Positions 44,775-53,334 of a stretch of 64,000 nt of DNA are shown here, in pieces (the stretch's first letter is position 1; each line of letters starts with the position of its first letter). Location: positions 868,001-932,000 of the forward strand of contig NZ_OCSR01000002.1 of assembly GCF_900230185.1 (NCBI RefSeq), read 5' to 3'. This DNA comes from Burkholderia sp. OK233. Its GTDB lineage: Bacteria; Pseudomonadota; Gammaproteobacteria; Burkholderiales; Burkholderiaceae. The position numbers and the translations under genes were made by a program. Below the pieces are notes generated by a model that made no database searches, had not been told where the DNA came from, and worked only from the letters and a program-made list of their open reading frames with translations.

Positions 44775-45055
44775 ATGTAAAAGCTCGCAAAAAGTGGATA
44801 AACACCGTATGCGCGACCAGCAAAATCCGGATAACAATAATGCCCTCGCCGTCGATGAAGGCAATTCGGGCGCGCATACAGATCTTATCTACTTCCATAT
44901 AGTCAGTAGACGAAATAGCCGAAGATGATGGGATACAGACGTATGTTACGGAGCTACGCCTTTGGGACATCCCCGTAATGGCGATGGCATGGCGCGTTTA
45001 GCGTACGAAAACTCACGCCTCGCTGCCCGAGCGAGGTCTCCGTTTGCCAGGCGCT
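44775..45055 (-). pseudogene. decayed AraC-type regulator relic
   Basis: On the minus strand, 45019-44936 reads GVSFRTLNAPCHRHYG and then meets a stop. It aligns base by base with the helix-turn-helix of the intact AraC gene downstream (GVSFRTLNVMCHRYYG at 46619 onward); roughly 60 of 84 bases agree by eye. After the stop, another frame at 44877-44775 (MRARIAFIDGEG to LRAFT) loosely follows the next part of the AraC domain. Stops and frame changes show it is not functional. It is most likely an old copy of the AraC gene in inverted orientation. Confidence 0.6.
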
Positions 45056-45216
45056 ACGAGGATATCGAGGCTTGCTGTGCGGATTTGGTAGTCGACGCGC
45101 GCAGTGTCTTCGAAATACCAGGTGAGGTTGGAGAGATCGTATAAGTTGCTGCGCGATCTGCTTGTTGTGATCTTTGCAGACAGCCCGGAATTGCAAGGTC
45201 GCAACCCGGAGAAAGA

Positions 45217-45633
45217 CTAGCTACCGACTATTCTGACGTCAGGTTCCATCTCCCCTGGGCGCGTCACTAAAATAATGAGCCGAACGATTTTTTCGTCGAA
45301 AAAGGAAAAAATAAAATTCAATATCAACGGGGACGGCAGTCCCGTTTTGTCGAAATCGCCGCCCACTTCTGCTGAGAGAATGAGGTCGTCAAAATGCAAT
45401 CGCGCCTCGATCACGTCCATGCAGAACCGCTCTCCGGCGATCTCGCGGCGTATCCAATCGGCGATCGCGTCCTTTCCCCAAAAATCGCGCAACTGGTCAT
45501 TCACATGTGCATCGTCGGCGAAGAGGTCGATCATACGGTCAGCGTCAAAGTCGTTGACTGCATCCACAAAATAAATGCCGATATCACCGGCAATTTCTCG
45601 CCAGGCCTTTGAACGTTTGTTCAATTGGAACAT
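45217..45633 (-). CDS. SnoaL-like (NTF2 fold) protein
   Basis: The 138-residue protein has the NTF2/SnoaL pattern: DFDADRMIDLFADDAHVNDQ, then RDFWGKDAIADWIRREI, then a long beta part ending IILVTRPGEMEP. Members include polyketide cyclases and steroid isomerase-like enzymes, or binding proteins without activity. No catalytic dyad can be assigned. It lies between the AraC relic and the intact AraC gene, divergent from the latter, and may be its target. Confidence 0.75.
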   Translation of the reverse strand: MFQLNKRSKAWREIAGDIGIYFVDAVNDFDADRMIDLFADDAHVNDQLRDFWGKDAIADWIRREIAGERFCMDVIEARLHFDDLILSAEVGGDFDKTGLPSPLILNFIFSFFDEKIVRLIILVTRPGEMEPDVRIVGS

Positions 45634-45841
45634 GATTTACCCCACTGCTTGCAGTTCCATCAAGATTCAAGACTATCAAATCCTGCGCGGTGAGTTGTTA
45701 GACCTTGTTAGTGCTCCGCCCAGTTCTTCGTGACGTCGCTGTATGATCCAGGTAGGAGCTTCGCGCGCAACTATTGGACTAACGGGCGAACACCCTAACT
45801 GTACGGATGCATCCTGGAGTTCGAATCCCAGCGGAGCAAAC

Positions 45842-46858
45842 ATGGCGTTGTCCCCCAAGACCGACTTACTCGAGGCGCTGCACCGGAACTGTCTGTTCAG
45901 GTCCGACAAGCACGTGGAGGCGCACGACTACGTCACGCGGGAATTGACCGATCATGTGCTGCGCTGGAAGCAAGGCACACCAGATACGGCATTCTTCAAG
46001 GGGGAATTGAATCAACTGAAGATATTTGAGTTGCGGTATGGCGCCGAAGTGGAGGTTACGCCACGCCCGTTCGACGGTTTCACCCTGCTGCATACCTCAC
46101 TCTCCGGGTCCGCGGAATTCGAGTGCGACGGGCACGTCATGAACGTTTCCGAAGGCCGCACGGCAATGCTCGCACCCAAACAGCGCGTGCGGCTTCGCTG
46201 GATGTCAGGCACCCAACAGTTGATCGTCCGGATTCCCGATTCGCTGATCCAGCAGGTTTCCGGGAAAGTGGAGGGCGAAACCACCAGTCTCATGCCTGGC
46301 CTTCTCCTCCCGCAGCACCTCGGCTCGCAATGGGACCTGTTAGTTCAGTCCTTGCTTAACGTCTCGTCGATGTCCGGCGATCCCGTAATACGGGCGGAAT
46401 GGCGCGATCACTTCGAACGTAATCTGGCACTGTTCCTGTTTGCCCATCAGCTCCCACTCTCCACGCGGCAAGCAGTGCTCTTACCTGCAGACTCCCGCAG
46501 CACGCGGAGCGATTCCGGAGCGCCCAACGGCGGCATCAGACAGATGGACGCCATGCTCGAATATATCGAGTCGCGGCTTCATGCGCCCATATCGCTGGAA
46601 GATCTGGCTCGCGTGGCCGGCGTCAGTTTTCGTACGCTCAACGTGATGTGTCATCGCTATTACGGCGTTACGCCTATGGAGTTGCTTCGGAACATGCGCC
46701 TCGATGCCGTCCGGGCCCGCCTGCTGCTCGACCCGGCAGCGAGCGTTACGGACACCGCTCTGATGTTCGGCTTCGGGCATCTCGGGCGCTTCTCGGCCTA
46801 CTATTTCGCGCGATTCAATGAGTTGCCGCGTGAAACGCAGAAAAGGCGGCAGCGCTGA
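45842..46858 (+). CDS. AraC family transcriptional regulator
   Basis: A 338-residue regulator with an AraC-like ligand-binding N-terminal domain (LSGSAEFECDGHVMNVSEGR, then LAPKQRVRLRW) and two C-terminal helix-turn-helix motifs (ISLEDLARVAGVSFRTLNVM; SVTDTALMFGFGHLGRFSAY). The ATG at 45842 has GGAG six bases upstream; the frame is open to 45743. It is divergent from the SnoaL-like gene and is followed by a strong terminator. A decayed copy of its DNA-binding domain lies at 44775-45055. The ligand is unknown; the N-terminal fold resembles regulators of aromatic or alcohol catabolism. Confidence 0.9.
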   Translation: MALSPKTDLLEALHRNCLFRSDKHVEAHDYVTRELTDHVLRWKQGTPDTAFFKGELNQLKIFELRYGAEVEVTPRPFDGFTLLHTSLSGSAEFECDGHVMNVSEGRTAMLAPKQRVRLRWMSGTQQLIVRIPDSLIQQVSGKVEGETTSLMPGLLLPQHLGSQWDLLVQSLLNVSSMSGDPVIRAEWRDHFERNLALFLFAHQLPLSTRQAVLLPADSRSTRSDSGAPNGGIRQMDAMLEYIESRLHAPISLEDLARVAGVSFRTLNVMCHRYYGVTPMELLRNMRLDAVRARLLLDPAASVTDTALMFGFGHLGRFSAYYFARFNELPRETQKRRQR

Positions 46859-46894
46859 CTCCAGCGCGCGACTCGCATCAAAAACCAGCCAGAC

Positions 46895-46931
46895 AAAAAG
46901 CCCTTCGAGCGTAGGCTCGAAGGGCTTTTTT
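46895..46931. terminator. bidirectional intrinsic terminator
   Basis: AAAAAGCCCTTCGAGC and GCTCGAAGGGCTTTTTT form a 16-bp stem around a GTAG loop. T-runs exist on both strands, so it can end both the AraC gene and the convergent alpha/beta hydrolase gene (stop at 46950). Confidence 0.9.
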
Positions 46932-46949
46932 CATGCATACGCGAAGTAC

Positions 46950-47738
46950 TTATTCCTTTGCCGAGGCCGCCTGCTCGATGAGGGCCGCGACAGCAGCAGG
47001 CCTCGACTCGTAGATGGCATGGCTGTCCGGCGTTTCAACTACCGTGGCGCCGGCGCGCTTGGACATCGCGCGCTGAGCGTCCGGTGGAATCATCTTGTCG
47101 TCCCTGGTGATCAGGTACCAACTCGGCTTCGTGTGCCAGGCTGCCGTGGTGACTTCACCCATGTAGGCGTCCAAGCCCCACGGCACCTGGGCATTCGCGA
47201 GGAAGGAAGCGCGCTCCGGTTTCACGTCGCCGGCGAAGGACGCAACGAACTTCGCCTTGTCCAGCATCAGGAAGCCGTTGACAGGCGGCAGGATCGGCGG
47301 GATCGCGGCGCCAGGAGGCGGATTGGAGGTCAGTGTTTTAACCGATTCGCCGTTGTCCGGAGCGAACGCCGCGATGTAGACCAGGCGTGAGACCTTCGGG
47401 TCGTTGCCGGCCTCCGAGATCACTGCTCCCCCGTACGAATGACCCACCAGGACTACCGGGCCATTCTGTGCGTCCACCACGGCTTTCGTCGCAGCCACAT
47501 CGTTGGCGAGCGACGTCGTGGAATTTTGCACGATGCTGACGTTATAGCCTTTGGCCTTCAGGAGCTTGTACACCGCCTCCCAGCCACCACCGTCGACGAA
47601 GCCGCCATGGACCAGCACGACGTTCTTGACGGGCTCTGCGGCGGCTGCATTGCTGTACTCCATGACGCCCAGCGCCAGCGAGCTGAGGGCTAGCACGCCA
47701 AGCAGGGAGCGCAGGGAGGGGAGTGAATTGGATCGCAT
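46950..47738 (-). CDS. secreted alpha/beta hydrolase
   Basis: The 262-residue precursor has a signal peptide (RSLLGVLALSSLALGVMEYS, AAAA) and an alpha/beta hydrolase core. Oxyanion VLVHGGFVDGGGWE, nucleophile Ser in VLVGHSYGGAV, an Asp in LITRDDKMIPPDAQ and His in VETPDSHAIYESRP complete the triad. The pattern resembles periplasmic esterase-like proteins of the EstC/salicylate esterase type; substrate is unproven. It ends at the shared terminator with AraC and precedes the porin gene by about 215 bp. Confidence 0.87.
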   Translation of the reverse strand: MRSNSLPSLRSLLGVLALSSLALGVMEYSNAAAAEPVKNVVLVHGGFVDGGGWEAVYKLLKAKGYNVSIVQNSTTSLANDVAATKAVVDAQNGPVVLVGHSYGGAVISEAGNDPKVSRLVYIAAFAPDNGESVKTLTSNPPPGAAIPPILPPVNGFLMLDKAKFVASFAGDVKPERASFLANAQVPWGLDAYMGEVTTAAWHTKPSWYLITRDDKMIPPDAQRAMSKRAGATVVETPDSHAIYESRPAAVAALIEQAASAKE

Positions 47739-47953
47739 CTGATACCTCTTCTGGAAAGGGTGATAGAAGTGCAGGCCCCTGAGGCGTTACCGCTGCCTGA
47801 GGTCTGTTGCACGTCTGTAGTTTGATTGAGGAGCAGGTCGAATCCATCTCCTGGATTGCCTACCTCTTTTGGGAGAGGCGCGCTTCTCTACGTTTGATCG
47901 ATTGAGGACGCCATGCGTGGCGGCGTGCAGGAAATGGGTTTTTGTGGCCTCCC

Positions 47954-49033
47954 CTAGAAGTAGTGGCGCAGACCGATTGCCGCGACTCCCTGCGCGGAAC
48001 TCGAGCTGGGCGACATGCCGAATATCTGGGCCGGACGGCCGCCCGTTGCATGCTGGAAGACGTAAGTCACGTAGACGTCCGTTGCCTTGCTGAATCTGTA
48101 GTCGTAGATCACGCCGTATGTGCTTCGAACGCTTGAGTAGAAGACGTTTGCGGGACCATGGTTCTTGTCGAGGAACGTGTACTCCACGCCGACAACCTGG
48201 AACGGCGTAATGTTGTATCGGACACCGACATCAAAGATGCTGGCAACGTCGCCTGTCAGCGTCCATCTCGAGTTGGTGTAAAGCGCGTTGAACATGAAAT
48301 CGCCCAAAGATGTCGTGCCGCCCACGCCTAGCGTACGCAATGTTCCTGGCGTCAGATTGTCCTTGCGCGTGGTGTAAACCGCGCCCACTAACGTACCGGT
48401 CGTGGTCCATGTCGCGCCATAGCTCTGCGTGCTATTGGGTGATCCGATTCCGGGCGCATCGCCGAACCCGTACATCGCGCCAAAGCTCAACGACTTAACA
48501 GGACTCCACGTCGCCTTCACTGAGCTGTCCACTTCACCGCCCCCGATGCGATCGAGCGAGGGGTTGCTGCCGTTGTTTCCAAAGAAGTTGGCGTTGATGG
48601 CTGGATGGAACTCAAGCGATGTACCGTACCAGGAGTTCGCCGTGGTCTGCAGGTAGTCCAGCATGAAGTCGGGTTGTCTTCCGAATAGCACCTGCACCTG
48701 GTCGTTTGCCAGTCCGACATAAGCGTAGCGGCCGAAGATTCGCTGGGCGGTCGATGTGCTCTGGCCTAGCACCCCGTTGTTCAGGGAGAATCCACTTTCA
48801 AGCCGGAATACCGCCTTAAATCCTCCGCCAAGATCCTCGCGGCCCTGGAGACCCCACCGGTCTCCGCGCATCATGCTGCTCGCCTCCTGCACACTGTGGT
48901 GCCCACCCTGATTGGTGGTGTACTGAATCCCAACGTCAAGGATTCCATACAATGTGACGGAACTCTGAGCGTGCGCGATGGGTGCAACCGTTGCAATGAC
49001 GGCGGCAACCCCTGGATAGAGCCATGACTTCAT
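47954..49033 (-). CDS. Gram-negative porin (Burkholderia trimeric type)
   Basis: A 359-residue precursor with signal peptide (YPGVAAVIATVAPIAHA), mature start QSSVTLYGILDVGIQY, the GDRWGLQGREDLGGGFKAVF strand pair and a C-terminal LRHYF. These are features of 16-strand porins. The ATG at 49033 is used; the open frame upstream lacks a signal sequence. It resembles the porin at 18015 but is a distinct paralogue, presumably for a different substrate group. The alpha/beta hydrolase gene follows on the same strand. Confidence 0.92.
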   Translation of the reverse strand: MKSWLYPGVAAVIATVAPIAHAQSSVTLYGILDVGIQYTTNQGGHHSVQEASSMMRGDRWGLQGREDLGGGFKAVFRLESGFSLNNGVLGQSTSTAQRIFGRYAYVGLANDQVQVLFGRQPDFMLDYLQTTANSWYGTSLEFHPAINANFFGNNGSNPSLDRIGGGEVDSSVKATWSPVKSLSFGAMYGFGDAPGIGSPNSTQSYGATWTTTGTLVGAVYTTRKDNLTPGTLRTLGVGGTTSLGDFMFNALYTNSRWTLTGDVASIFDVGVRYNITPFQVVGVEYTFLDKNHGPANVFYSSVRSTYGVIYDYRFSKATDVYVTYVFQHATGGRPAQIFGMSPSSSSAQGVAAIGLRHYF

Positions 49034-49390
49034 TTTTGTCCCCTTGTGTCGATGAGTTATACAAAGTCGCGGCTTGTGTGACGACACGCTTTATTGACCG
49101 TGTTGACCGTTCTGTGCTCCGCGTAATGACTCAAAAGTGCCCAGCCATTATTCGGCGCACAAGGCTCCGGACTGGAACATCACATTCCCAATCTGGTCAT
49201 CCGGGTTTTCACGGTGTTAGCGAGAGCATGCCGAATGGAGTTCGGCGAGGGATTTTTTCTGCACTGCGGGATGCTACGTCGCGCTGCGTAGATTCAGATA
49301 CGACGGGCGATAGCAACGAACGCCAGGCGTGTGGCGTGTCGGTGCAAGGGAAGTCCCGTTCCTGGGGAAAGAACGGCAGCCTGGCGAGAT
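49034..49390. other. intergenic region upstream of the porin
   Basis: About 357 bp between the porin start and the LysR stop. No gene or clear operator was recognised. The porin promoter should lie here. Confidence 0.4.
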
Positions 49391-50278
49391 CTACCGCTTT
49401 TCGCTGTTGAAATGAGCGGCTAGAAAATCCACGAATGACCGTACTTTCGGCGACAGCGTTCTGTGCCGTGGAAAGACCGCGTTGATCTCCCGCTCGCCTC
49501 TTTCCCAATCGGGCATGACCCGTACCAACCTGCCTTCTGCAATGTCTTGACGACACAGATAGTCAGGCAACCAGGCCAATCCCGATCCAGACAGCAAGAC
49601 TGTCCGAAGCGTACTCGTGTCGTTAGCAAAAAAGCGCGGATGAACACCGACGGTCGACACCTCCTCATCTCGACGCAAGCGCCACTCGCCCGGACCGTCG
49701 GCAATATCGAGGAGAAAATGCGCAGGGAGGTCGACCGGCGACTCAGGTGTGCCGCTTTTACGCAGATAAGCAGGTGTTGAAACCAGCACCAGCCGGGCAC
49801 TCCCCAGTCTCTTCGCGATCAGTCTGGAGTCTTCCAGTGCACCGGTCCGAATGACCACATCCATCTCGTCCGTCAGCGGCTCGATCTTGCTGCTGGTGAG
49901 TTCCAGCGACACCTGGACGTCTGGATAGGCAGCGAGATATTCGGACACAAGCGGCGCGATCATGAACTGCCCGGGAGTTACCGGTGAGCTGACCCGCAGA
50001 AGTCCCCGCGGGGTCAGTCGAACCTGCCCGACCTTTTCCTCCGCTTCCTCTACTTCGTTAAGTATCTTCTTTGCCGACTCGGCAAACAGCAGGCCGGTAT
50101 CGGTCAACGCCACCTTGCGGTTGGACCGGATGATCAACGCCACACCCAGATGCTCCTCAAGCCGCGACAGCGACCGGCTGACTGAAGATTTCGGCATTGC
50201 CAGCACGCGGGCTACTGAACTGAAGCTCATCAACTCGGAAAGTTTCGAAAATACGCGAATGTCGATGAGTTCAATCAT
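49391..50278 (-). CDS. LysR family transcriptional regulator
   Basis: A 295-residue regulator with the winged helix at residues 9-60 (FSKLSELMSFSSVARVLAMP then KSSVSRSLSRLEEHLGVALI) and an effector domain beginning near RLTPRGLLRVSSPVT. It is close to the CrgA/AaeR-like subgroup. It reads in the same direction as the porin and hydrolase genes and is divergent from the flavin reductase gene, which is the more likely target. No operator could be defined. Confidence 0.9.
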   Translation of the reverse strand: MIELIDIRVFSKLSELMSFSSVARVLAMPKSSVSRSLSRLEEHLGVALIIRSNRKVALTDTGLLFAESAKKILNEVEEAEEKVGQVRLTPRGLLRVSSPVTPGQFMIAPLVSEYLAAYPDVQVSLELTSSKIEPLTDEMDVVIRTGALEDSRLIAKRLGSARLVLVSTPAYLRKSGTPESPVDLPAHFLLDIADGPGEWRLRRDEEVSTVGVHPRFFANDTSTLRTVLLSGSGLAWLPDYLCRQDIAEGRLVRVMPDWERGEREINAVFPRHRTLSPKVRSFVDFLAAHFNSEKR

Positions 50279-50594
50279 ATGTTTCTAGGTGCTCAACCAT
50301 TGACGCCGACGTCGTTCCCGATCGCAACAAAATGCTTCCCAGTCGGCAAACTGCAGCTCATTACCTACATAAGAGTCTTGTAGCGGCGAAACTAATATCT
50401 GTCAAACCGGGATTTCCAGCACTCTTTGGAACGCTGCACGCCCAACGAATCAGCGGTCTCACTCGCCACCTTGTTCCCACCGCGGAACATGACGTTGCGT
50501 GGATCCGTCTTGATATCGGCTCAGGCGAGTGCAACGATAGGACTCAAACCTGCGCATACAGGTGCGCGCTCCCACAAACCCACCCGCGAGGTTA
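50279..50594. other. divergent promoter region of LysR and flavin reductase genes
   Basis: About 316 bp containing the presumed divergent promoters. No palindrome strong enough to name was found. CGAGGTTA at the end supplies the ribosome site for the flavin reductase gene. Confidence 0.4.
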
Positions 50595-51116
50595 GTGTTG
50601 AAGATCGATCCCGAAGAGTTCCGCAAAGGACTCCGAGCCTTCACGACGGGCGTCACCGTCGTTTCAATGCCAGATGGCCAGGGCGGCATGCACGCAATGA
50701 CCGCGAGTTCATTTGCTGCCGTTTCAATCGACCCTCAACTGGTCGCCGTCAGCATCGCGAAGACCGCGAAGTCGCATGCATTTCTTTCAAGCGACAACTA
50801 CTACGCGATCAATATTCTGGCTGAAAACCAGGGTTTTCACGGCCATTATTTCGCCAACCGGATGCCTGAGCGTTGGGATCCCCCGCATGAATGGATTGCG
50901 GCCACGCCTATCCTCACGGGCACGATCGGCTGGTTTCTATGCCGCCGCTGGGCTGCATACGAAGGCGGAGATCACACTATTCTGGTTGGCGAAGCCTTGC
51001 AGATTCACCGCACGGATGACCGGCCGCTAGTCTGCAATCGCGGGACTTTCTATTCGCTGGGTCCGCCGGTGGAAGTTGTCCATCCCGACCTGCAACGCGC
51101 CGTGAAATCCGGTTGA
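50595..51116 (+). CDS. flavin reductase (NADH:FMN/FAD, DIM6/NTAB family)
   Basis: This 173-residue protein has the flavin reductase pattern: FRKGLRAFTTGVTVVSMPDG, MTASSFAAVSIDPQLVAVSI, SDNYYAINILAENQ and the GDHTILVGEAL motif. Such enzymes supply reduced flavin to a partner monooxygenase. The start is taken as GTG at 50595 behind GAGG; the frame is open to 50562. No oxygenase partner is adjacent. Two CDGSH proteins follow on the same strand, suggesting an electron-transfer unit. Confidence 0.85.
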   Translation: MLKIDPEEFRKGLRAFTTGVTVVSMPDGQGGMHAMTASSFAAVSIDPQLVAVSIAKTAKSHAFLSSDNYYAINILAENQGFHGHYFANRMPERWDPPHEWIAATPILTGTIGWFLCRRWAAYEGGDHTILVGEALQIHRTDDRPLVCNRGTFYSLGPPVEVVHPDLQRAVKSG

Positions 51117-51162
51117 CAGCAGCCAAGAGACGTCACTTACCACGATAGAGCAGACATTCTCC

Positions 51163-51417
51163 ATGACAAACAGGGTTCAGATAGTAGACAACGGTCCAAT
51201 GCAACTGACGGGCGAATTCGAACTTGTCGATGACAACGGGCAGATCGTGCGCGCTCGCAAGGTCTACACGTTGTGCCGATGCGGCCTGTCAGCGCGATTA
51301 CCGTTCTGTGATGCATCGCACGAACGCGCGGAATTCTCGAGTTCTCCCAGAGCACCGCAAAGCCAAGTCGACTCCGATCCGTCGCCCAGTACGACTCCAA
51401 CCGTCGCCCCGCAATAA
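51163..51417 (+). CDS. CDGSH iron-sulfur domain protein (first copy)
   Basis: An 84-residue protein with one CDGSH-type motif, CRCGLSARLPFCDASH. The three Cys and the His that bind the [2Fe-2S] cluster are kept, but the Gly of the DGSH consensus is Ala. There is no membrane anchor, so it is soluble. It starts 46 bp after the flavin reductase. Its N-terminal NGPMQLTGEFELVDDNG is also found, diverged, in the next gene, so the two are duplicates. Confidence 0.9.
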   Translation: MTNRVQIVDNGPMQLTGEFELVDDNGQIVRARKVYTLCRCGLSARLPFCDASHERAEFSSSPRAPQSQVDSDPSPSTTPTVAPQ

Positions 51418-51439
51418 CCAGCTCCCATTTGGCACTGCT

Positions 51440-51706
51440 ATGTCAATCGTCAAAGGTCAAATCATGAACGCCGGCCCGCTTCACCTGGTCGGTGAATTCG
51501 AAATCGTCGACGCGCTGGGAAACCACTTCCCGAACGGTGGCATTTTCAGTCTCTGTCGATGCGGGTACTCCCAAAGCAAACCCTATTGCGACGGTGAACA
51601 TCGGGCGCAACGATGGTCGGGATGCGCCGCTCCCGCTGCACCCGTGCAAACCCAGACTAACTCGCCTGCGCCGAACGGGCAGGTGGACGAATCGACACGG
51701 GGCTAA
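51440..51706 (+). CDS. CDGSH iron-sulfur domain protein (second copy)
   Basis: An 88-residue protein with the motif CRCGYSQSKPYCDGEH. The cluster ligands are intact while Ser of DGSH is Glu. AGPLHLVGEFEIVDALG aligns with the start of the preceding gene, from which it is separated by 22 bp. The C-terminal ~30 residues are Pro/Thr/Gln-rich and probably disordered. The right end lies 12 bp before the target duplication of the insertion sequence. Function is likely electron transfer or cluster handling. Confidence 0.9.
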   Translation: MSIVKGQIMNAGPLHLVGEFEIVDALGNHFPNGGIFSLCRCGYSQSKPYCDGEHRAQRWSGCAAPAAPVQTQTNSPAPNGQVDESTRG

Positions 51707-51722
51707 AGCACCATCTCTCTAA

Positions 51723-51742
51723 TCTTACTGTGTCATATAAAT
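51723..51742 (+). repeat. left inverted repeat of the IS701-type element
   Basis: The 20-base left end begins TCTTACTGTG and ends ATATAAAT. It matches the right end perfectly and follows the CTAA target duplication. Confidence 0.92.
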
Positions 51743-51799
51743 ATTTGCATCAAAGCGATACCTGGTACTATTGAATAATACAGACTTCGGGCGATCGCG

Positions 51800-53116
51800 A
51801 TGAGAGAAGATGTCGACGAATTTGACGCGTATTTGAACCATCTGGCGCAGGCGTTAGGGCACGCCGATCGCCATGCCGGCCTCAAGGGCTACTGTTCGGG
51901 CCTGGTATTGCCGTTGTCACGCAAGAGCGTCGAGCCGATGGCCGCGCATATTGACCCACTTCACGCGAGTGCGAAGCACCAGTCACTCCACCACTTTGTG
52001 GCCAAGGCAGAATGGTCTGACCGGGCGGTCTTGCAGCGGGTACGCGAATGGGTGATGCCCGCGTTAGGCGCGCACGCTGCTGAAGAAACCGGCTACTACT
52101 GGATTGTTGACGACACAGGTTTTCCAAAGAAGGGGCGTCATTCGGTCGGGGTTGCACGTCAGTACTGTGGGCAGCTCGGCAAACAGGACAACTGTCAGGT
52201 CGCCGTGAGCCTGTCGATCGCGACGCAACGCGGCAGCCTGCCGATTGCCTGGCAGTTGTATGTGCCCAAGGAATGGATTGACGACCGGGAGCGGGCCCGT
52301 CGTGCGGGCATTCCCGACGATCTGGCTTTCGAGACCAAGCCCCAGATTGCGCTGGCCCAACTTCGCGAGGCTGTAGCGTCCGGCGTTGCACCGGGCATCG
52401 TGCTGGCCGACGCCGGGTACGGCGACGAAACCGCTTTCCGGGATGGCGTAACTGAACTGGGTTTGTTGTACGCGGTAGGGATCCGGCCTGGCACCTCTGT
52501 GTGGGCGCCAGGTACGGCGCCACTTCCGCCCGAGCCCTGGAGCGGGCGCGGCAGGCCACCGACATCGTTGCGCCGTGCGCCCGGCCACGAACCGCTCGCG
52601 GTGAAGGAACTGGCCATGCAATTACCCGTGAGCGCCTGGCAAACCGTAACCTGGCGGGAAGGCAGCAACGCAGCACTTTCCTCTCGCTTTGCCGCCGTAC
52701 GGGTTCGTCCCGCACATCGCGACTATTGGCGAAGTACCGTTCGCGACGAAGAATGGCTGCTCATTGAATGGCCTGATGGCGATACGGAGCCGCTCAAATA
52801 CTTTCTCACTACCGCCCCTGAGGAGGCGACCCTTGAGCAGCTTGTGTTCGTGACCAAGATGCGCTGGCGCATCGAGCGCGACTATCAGGACCTGAAACAG
52901 GAGTTCGGGCTCGGTCATTACGAAGGGCGAGGCTGGCGTGGCTTTCACCACCACGCCACACTGAGTATCGCTGCATATGGGTTTCTGATGGCCCAGCGAC
53001 TCAGGATGCAATCAGATGTGCGCGATAAAAAAAACTTCCTCGAACGCACGCTGCCTGCCCTTCCCCAGGATTACATCCCTCGGGGCAGTCCAGCGCGCAC
53101 AACGCCACGTTCCTGA
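51800..53116 (+). CDS. IS701-family transposase
   Basis: A 438-residue DDE transposase. The N-terminal part (YCSGLVLPLSRKSVEPMAAH) is typical of IS701. Asp of WIVDDTGFPKKG and Asp of VLADAGYGDE are the first two catalytic residues. The later MRWRIERDYQDLKQEFGLGH segment carries the Glu in the usual Y-(2)-LK-E-(2)-GL context. Length and position fill the element. It is full-length and therefore may be active. Confidence 0.93.
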   Translation: MREDVDEFDAYLNHLAQALGHADRHAGLKGYCSGLVLPLSRKSVEPMAAHIDPLHASAKHQSLHHFVAKAEWSDRAVLQRVREWVMPALGAHAAEETGYYWIVDDTGFPKKGRHSVGVARQYCGQLGKQDNCQVAVSLSIATQRGSLPIAWQLYVPKEWIDDRERARRAGIPDDLAFETKPQIALAQLREAVASGVAPGIVLADAGYGDETAFRDGVTELGLLYAVGIRPGTSVWAPGTAPLPPEPWSGRGRPPTSLRRAPGHEPLAVKELAMQLPVSAWQTVTWREGSNAALSSRFAAVRVRPAHRDYWRSTVRDEEWLLIEWPDGDTEPLKYFLTTAPEEATLEQLVFVTKMRWRIERDYQDLKQEFGLGHYEGRGWRGFHHHATLSIAAYGFLMAQRLRMQSDVRDKKNFLERTLPALPQDYIPRGSPARTTPRS

Positions 53117-53201
53117 TTCCATTACCACGTTGCGTATCCTGCTTGGACTACGGCTCATGCAACGATGGCACTCTTCCTCTGTGGCAATAGATTGCACGAG
53201 C

Positions 53202-53221
53202 ATTTATATGACACAGTAAGA
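53202..53221 (-). repeat. right inverted repeat of the IS701-type element
   Basis: Exact reverse complement of the left 20-bp end, immediately followed by the second CTAA. Confidence 0.92.
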
Positions 53222-53334
53222 CTAACGCATTGACGGAAATCCGGTCGTAGCACCGGCCGGCAACCGCACACGATCTGTATTTCCCCAGACTACTGGCCCA
53301 GCAAGATCGGCCTCGCGAGAAACACGCCAGGCAG

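Larger units (their letters stand above)
51723..53221 (+). mobile_element. IS701-family insertion sequence, intact
   Basis: The element is 1499 bp long. Its ends are perfect 20-bp inverted repeats (51723-51742 and 53202-53221, beginning TCTTACTGTG). It is flanked by the 4-bp direct repeat CTAA at 51719-51722 and 53222-53225, the YTAR type expected for IS701 elements. One complete transposase gene is inside. It lies in a non-coding gap between the CDGSH gene and the convergent dioxygenase reductase gene, so no gene is broken. Intact ends and target duplication point to recent insertion. Confidence 0.93.

Noticed and set aside
45811..45840. GTTCGAATCCC, a sequence like a tRNA T-loop, just before the AraC gene
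   Set aside because: The flanking bases do not form a proper 5-bp T-stem, and no anticodon arm, D-arm or acceptor stem could be built upstream.
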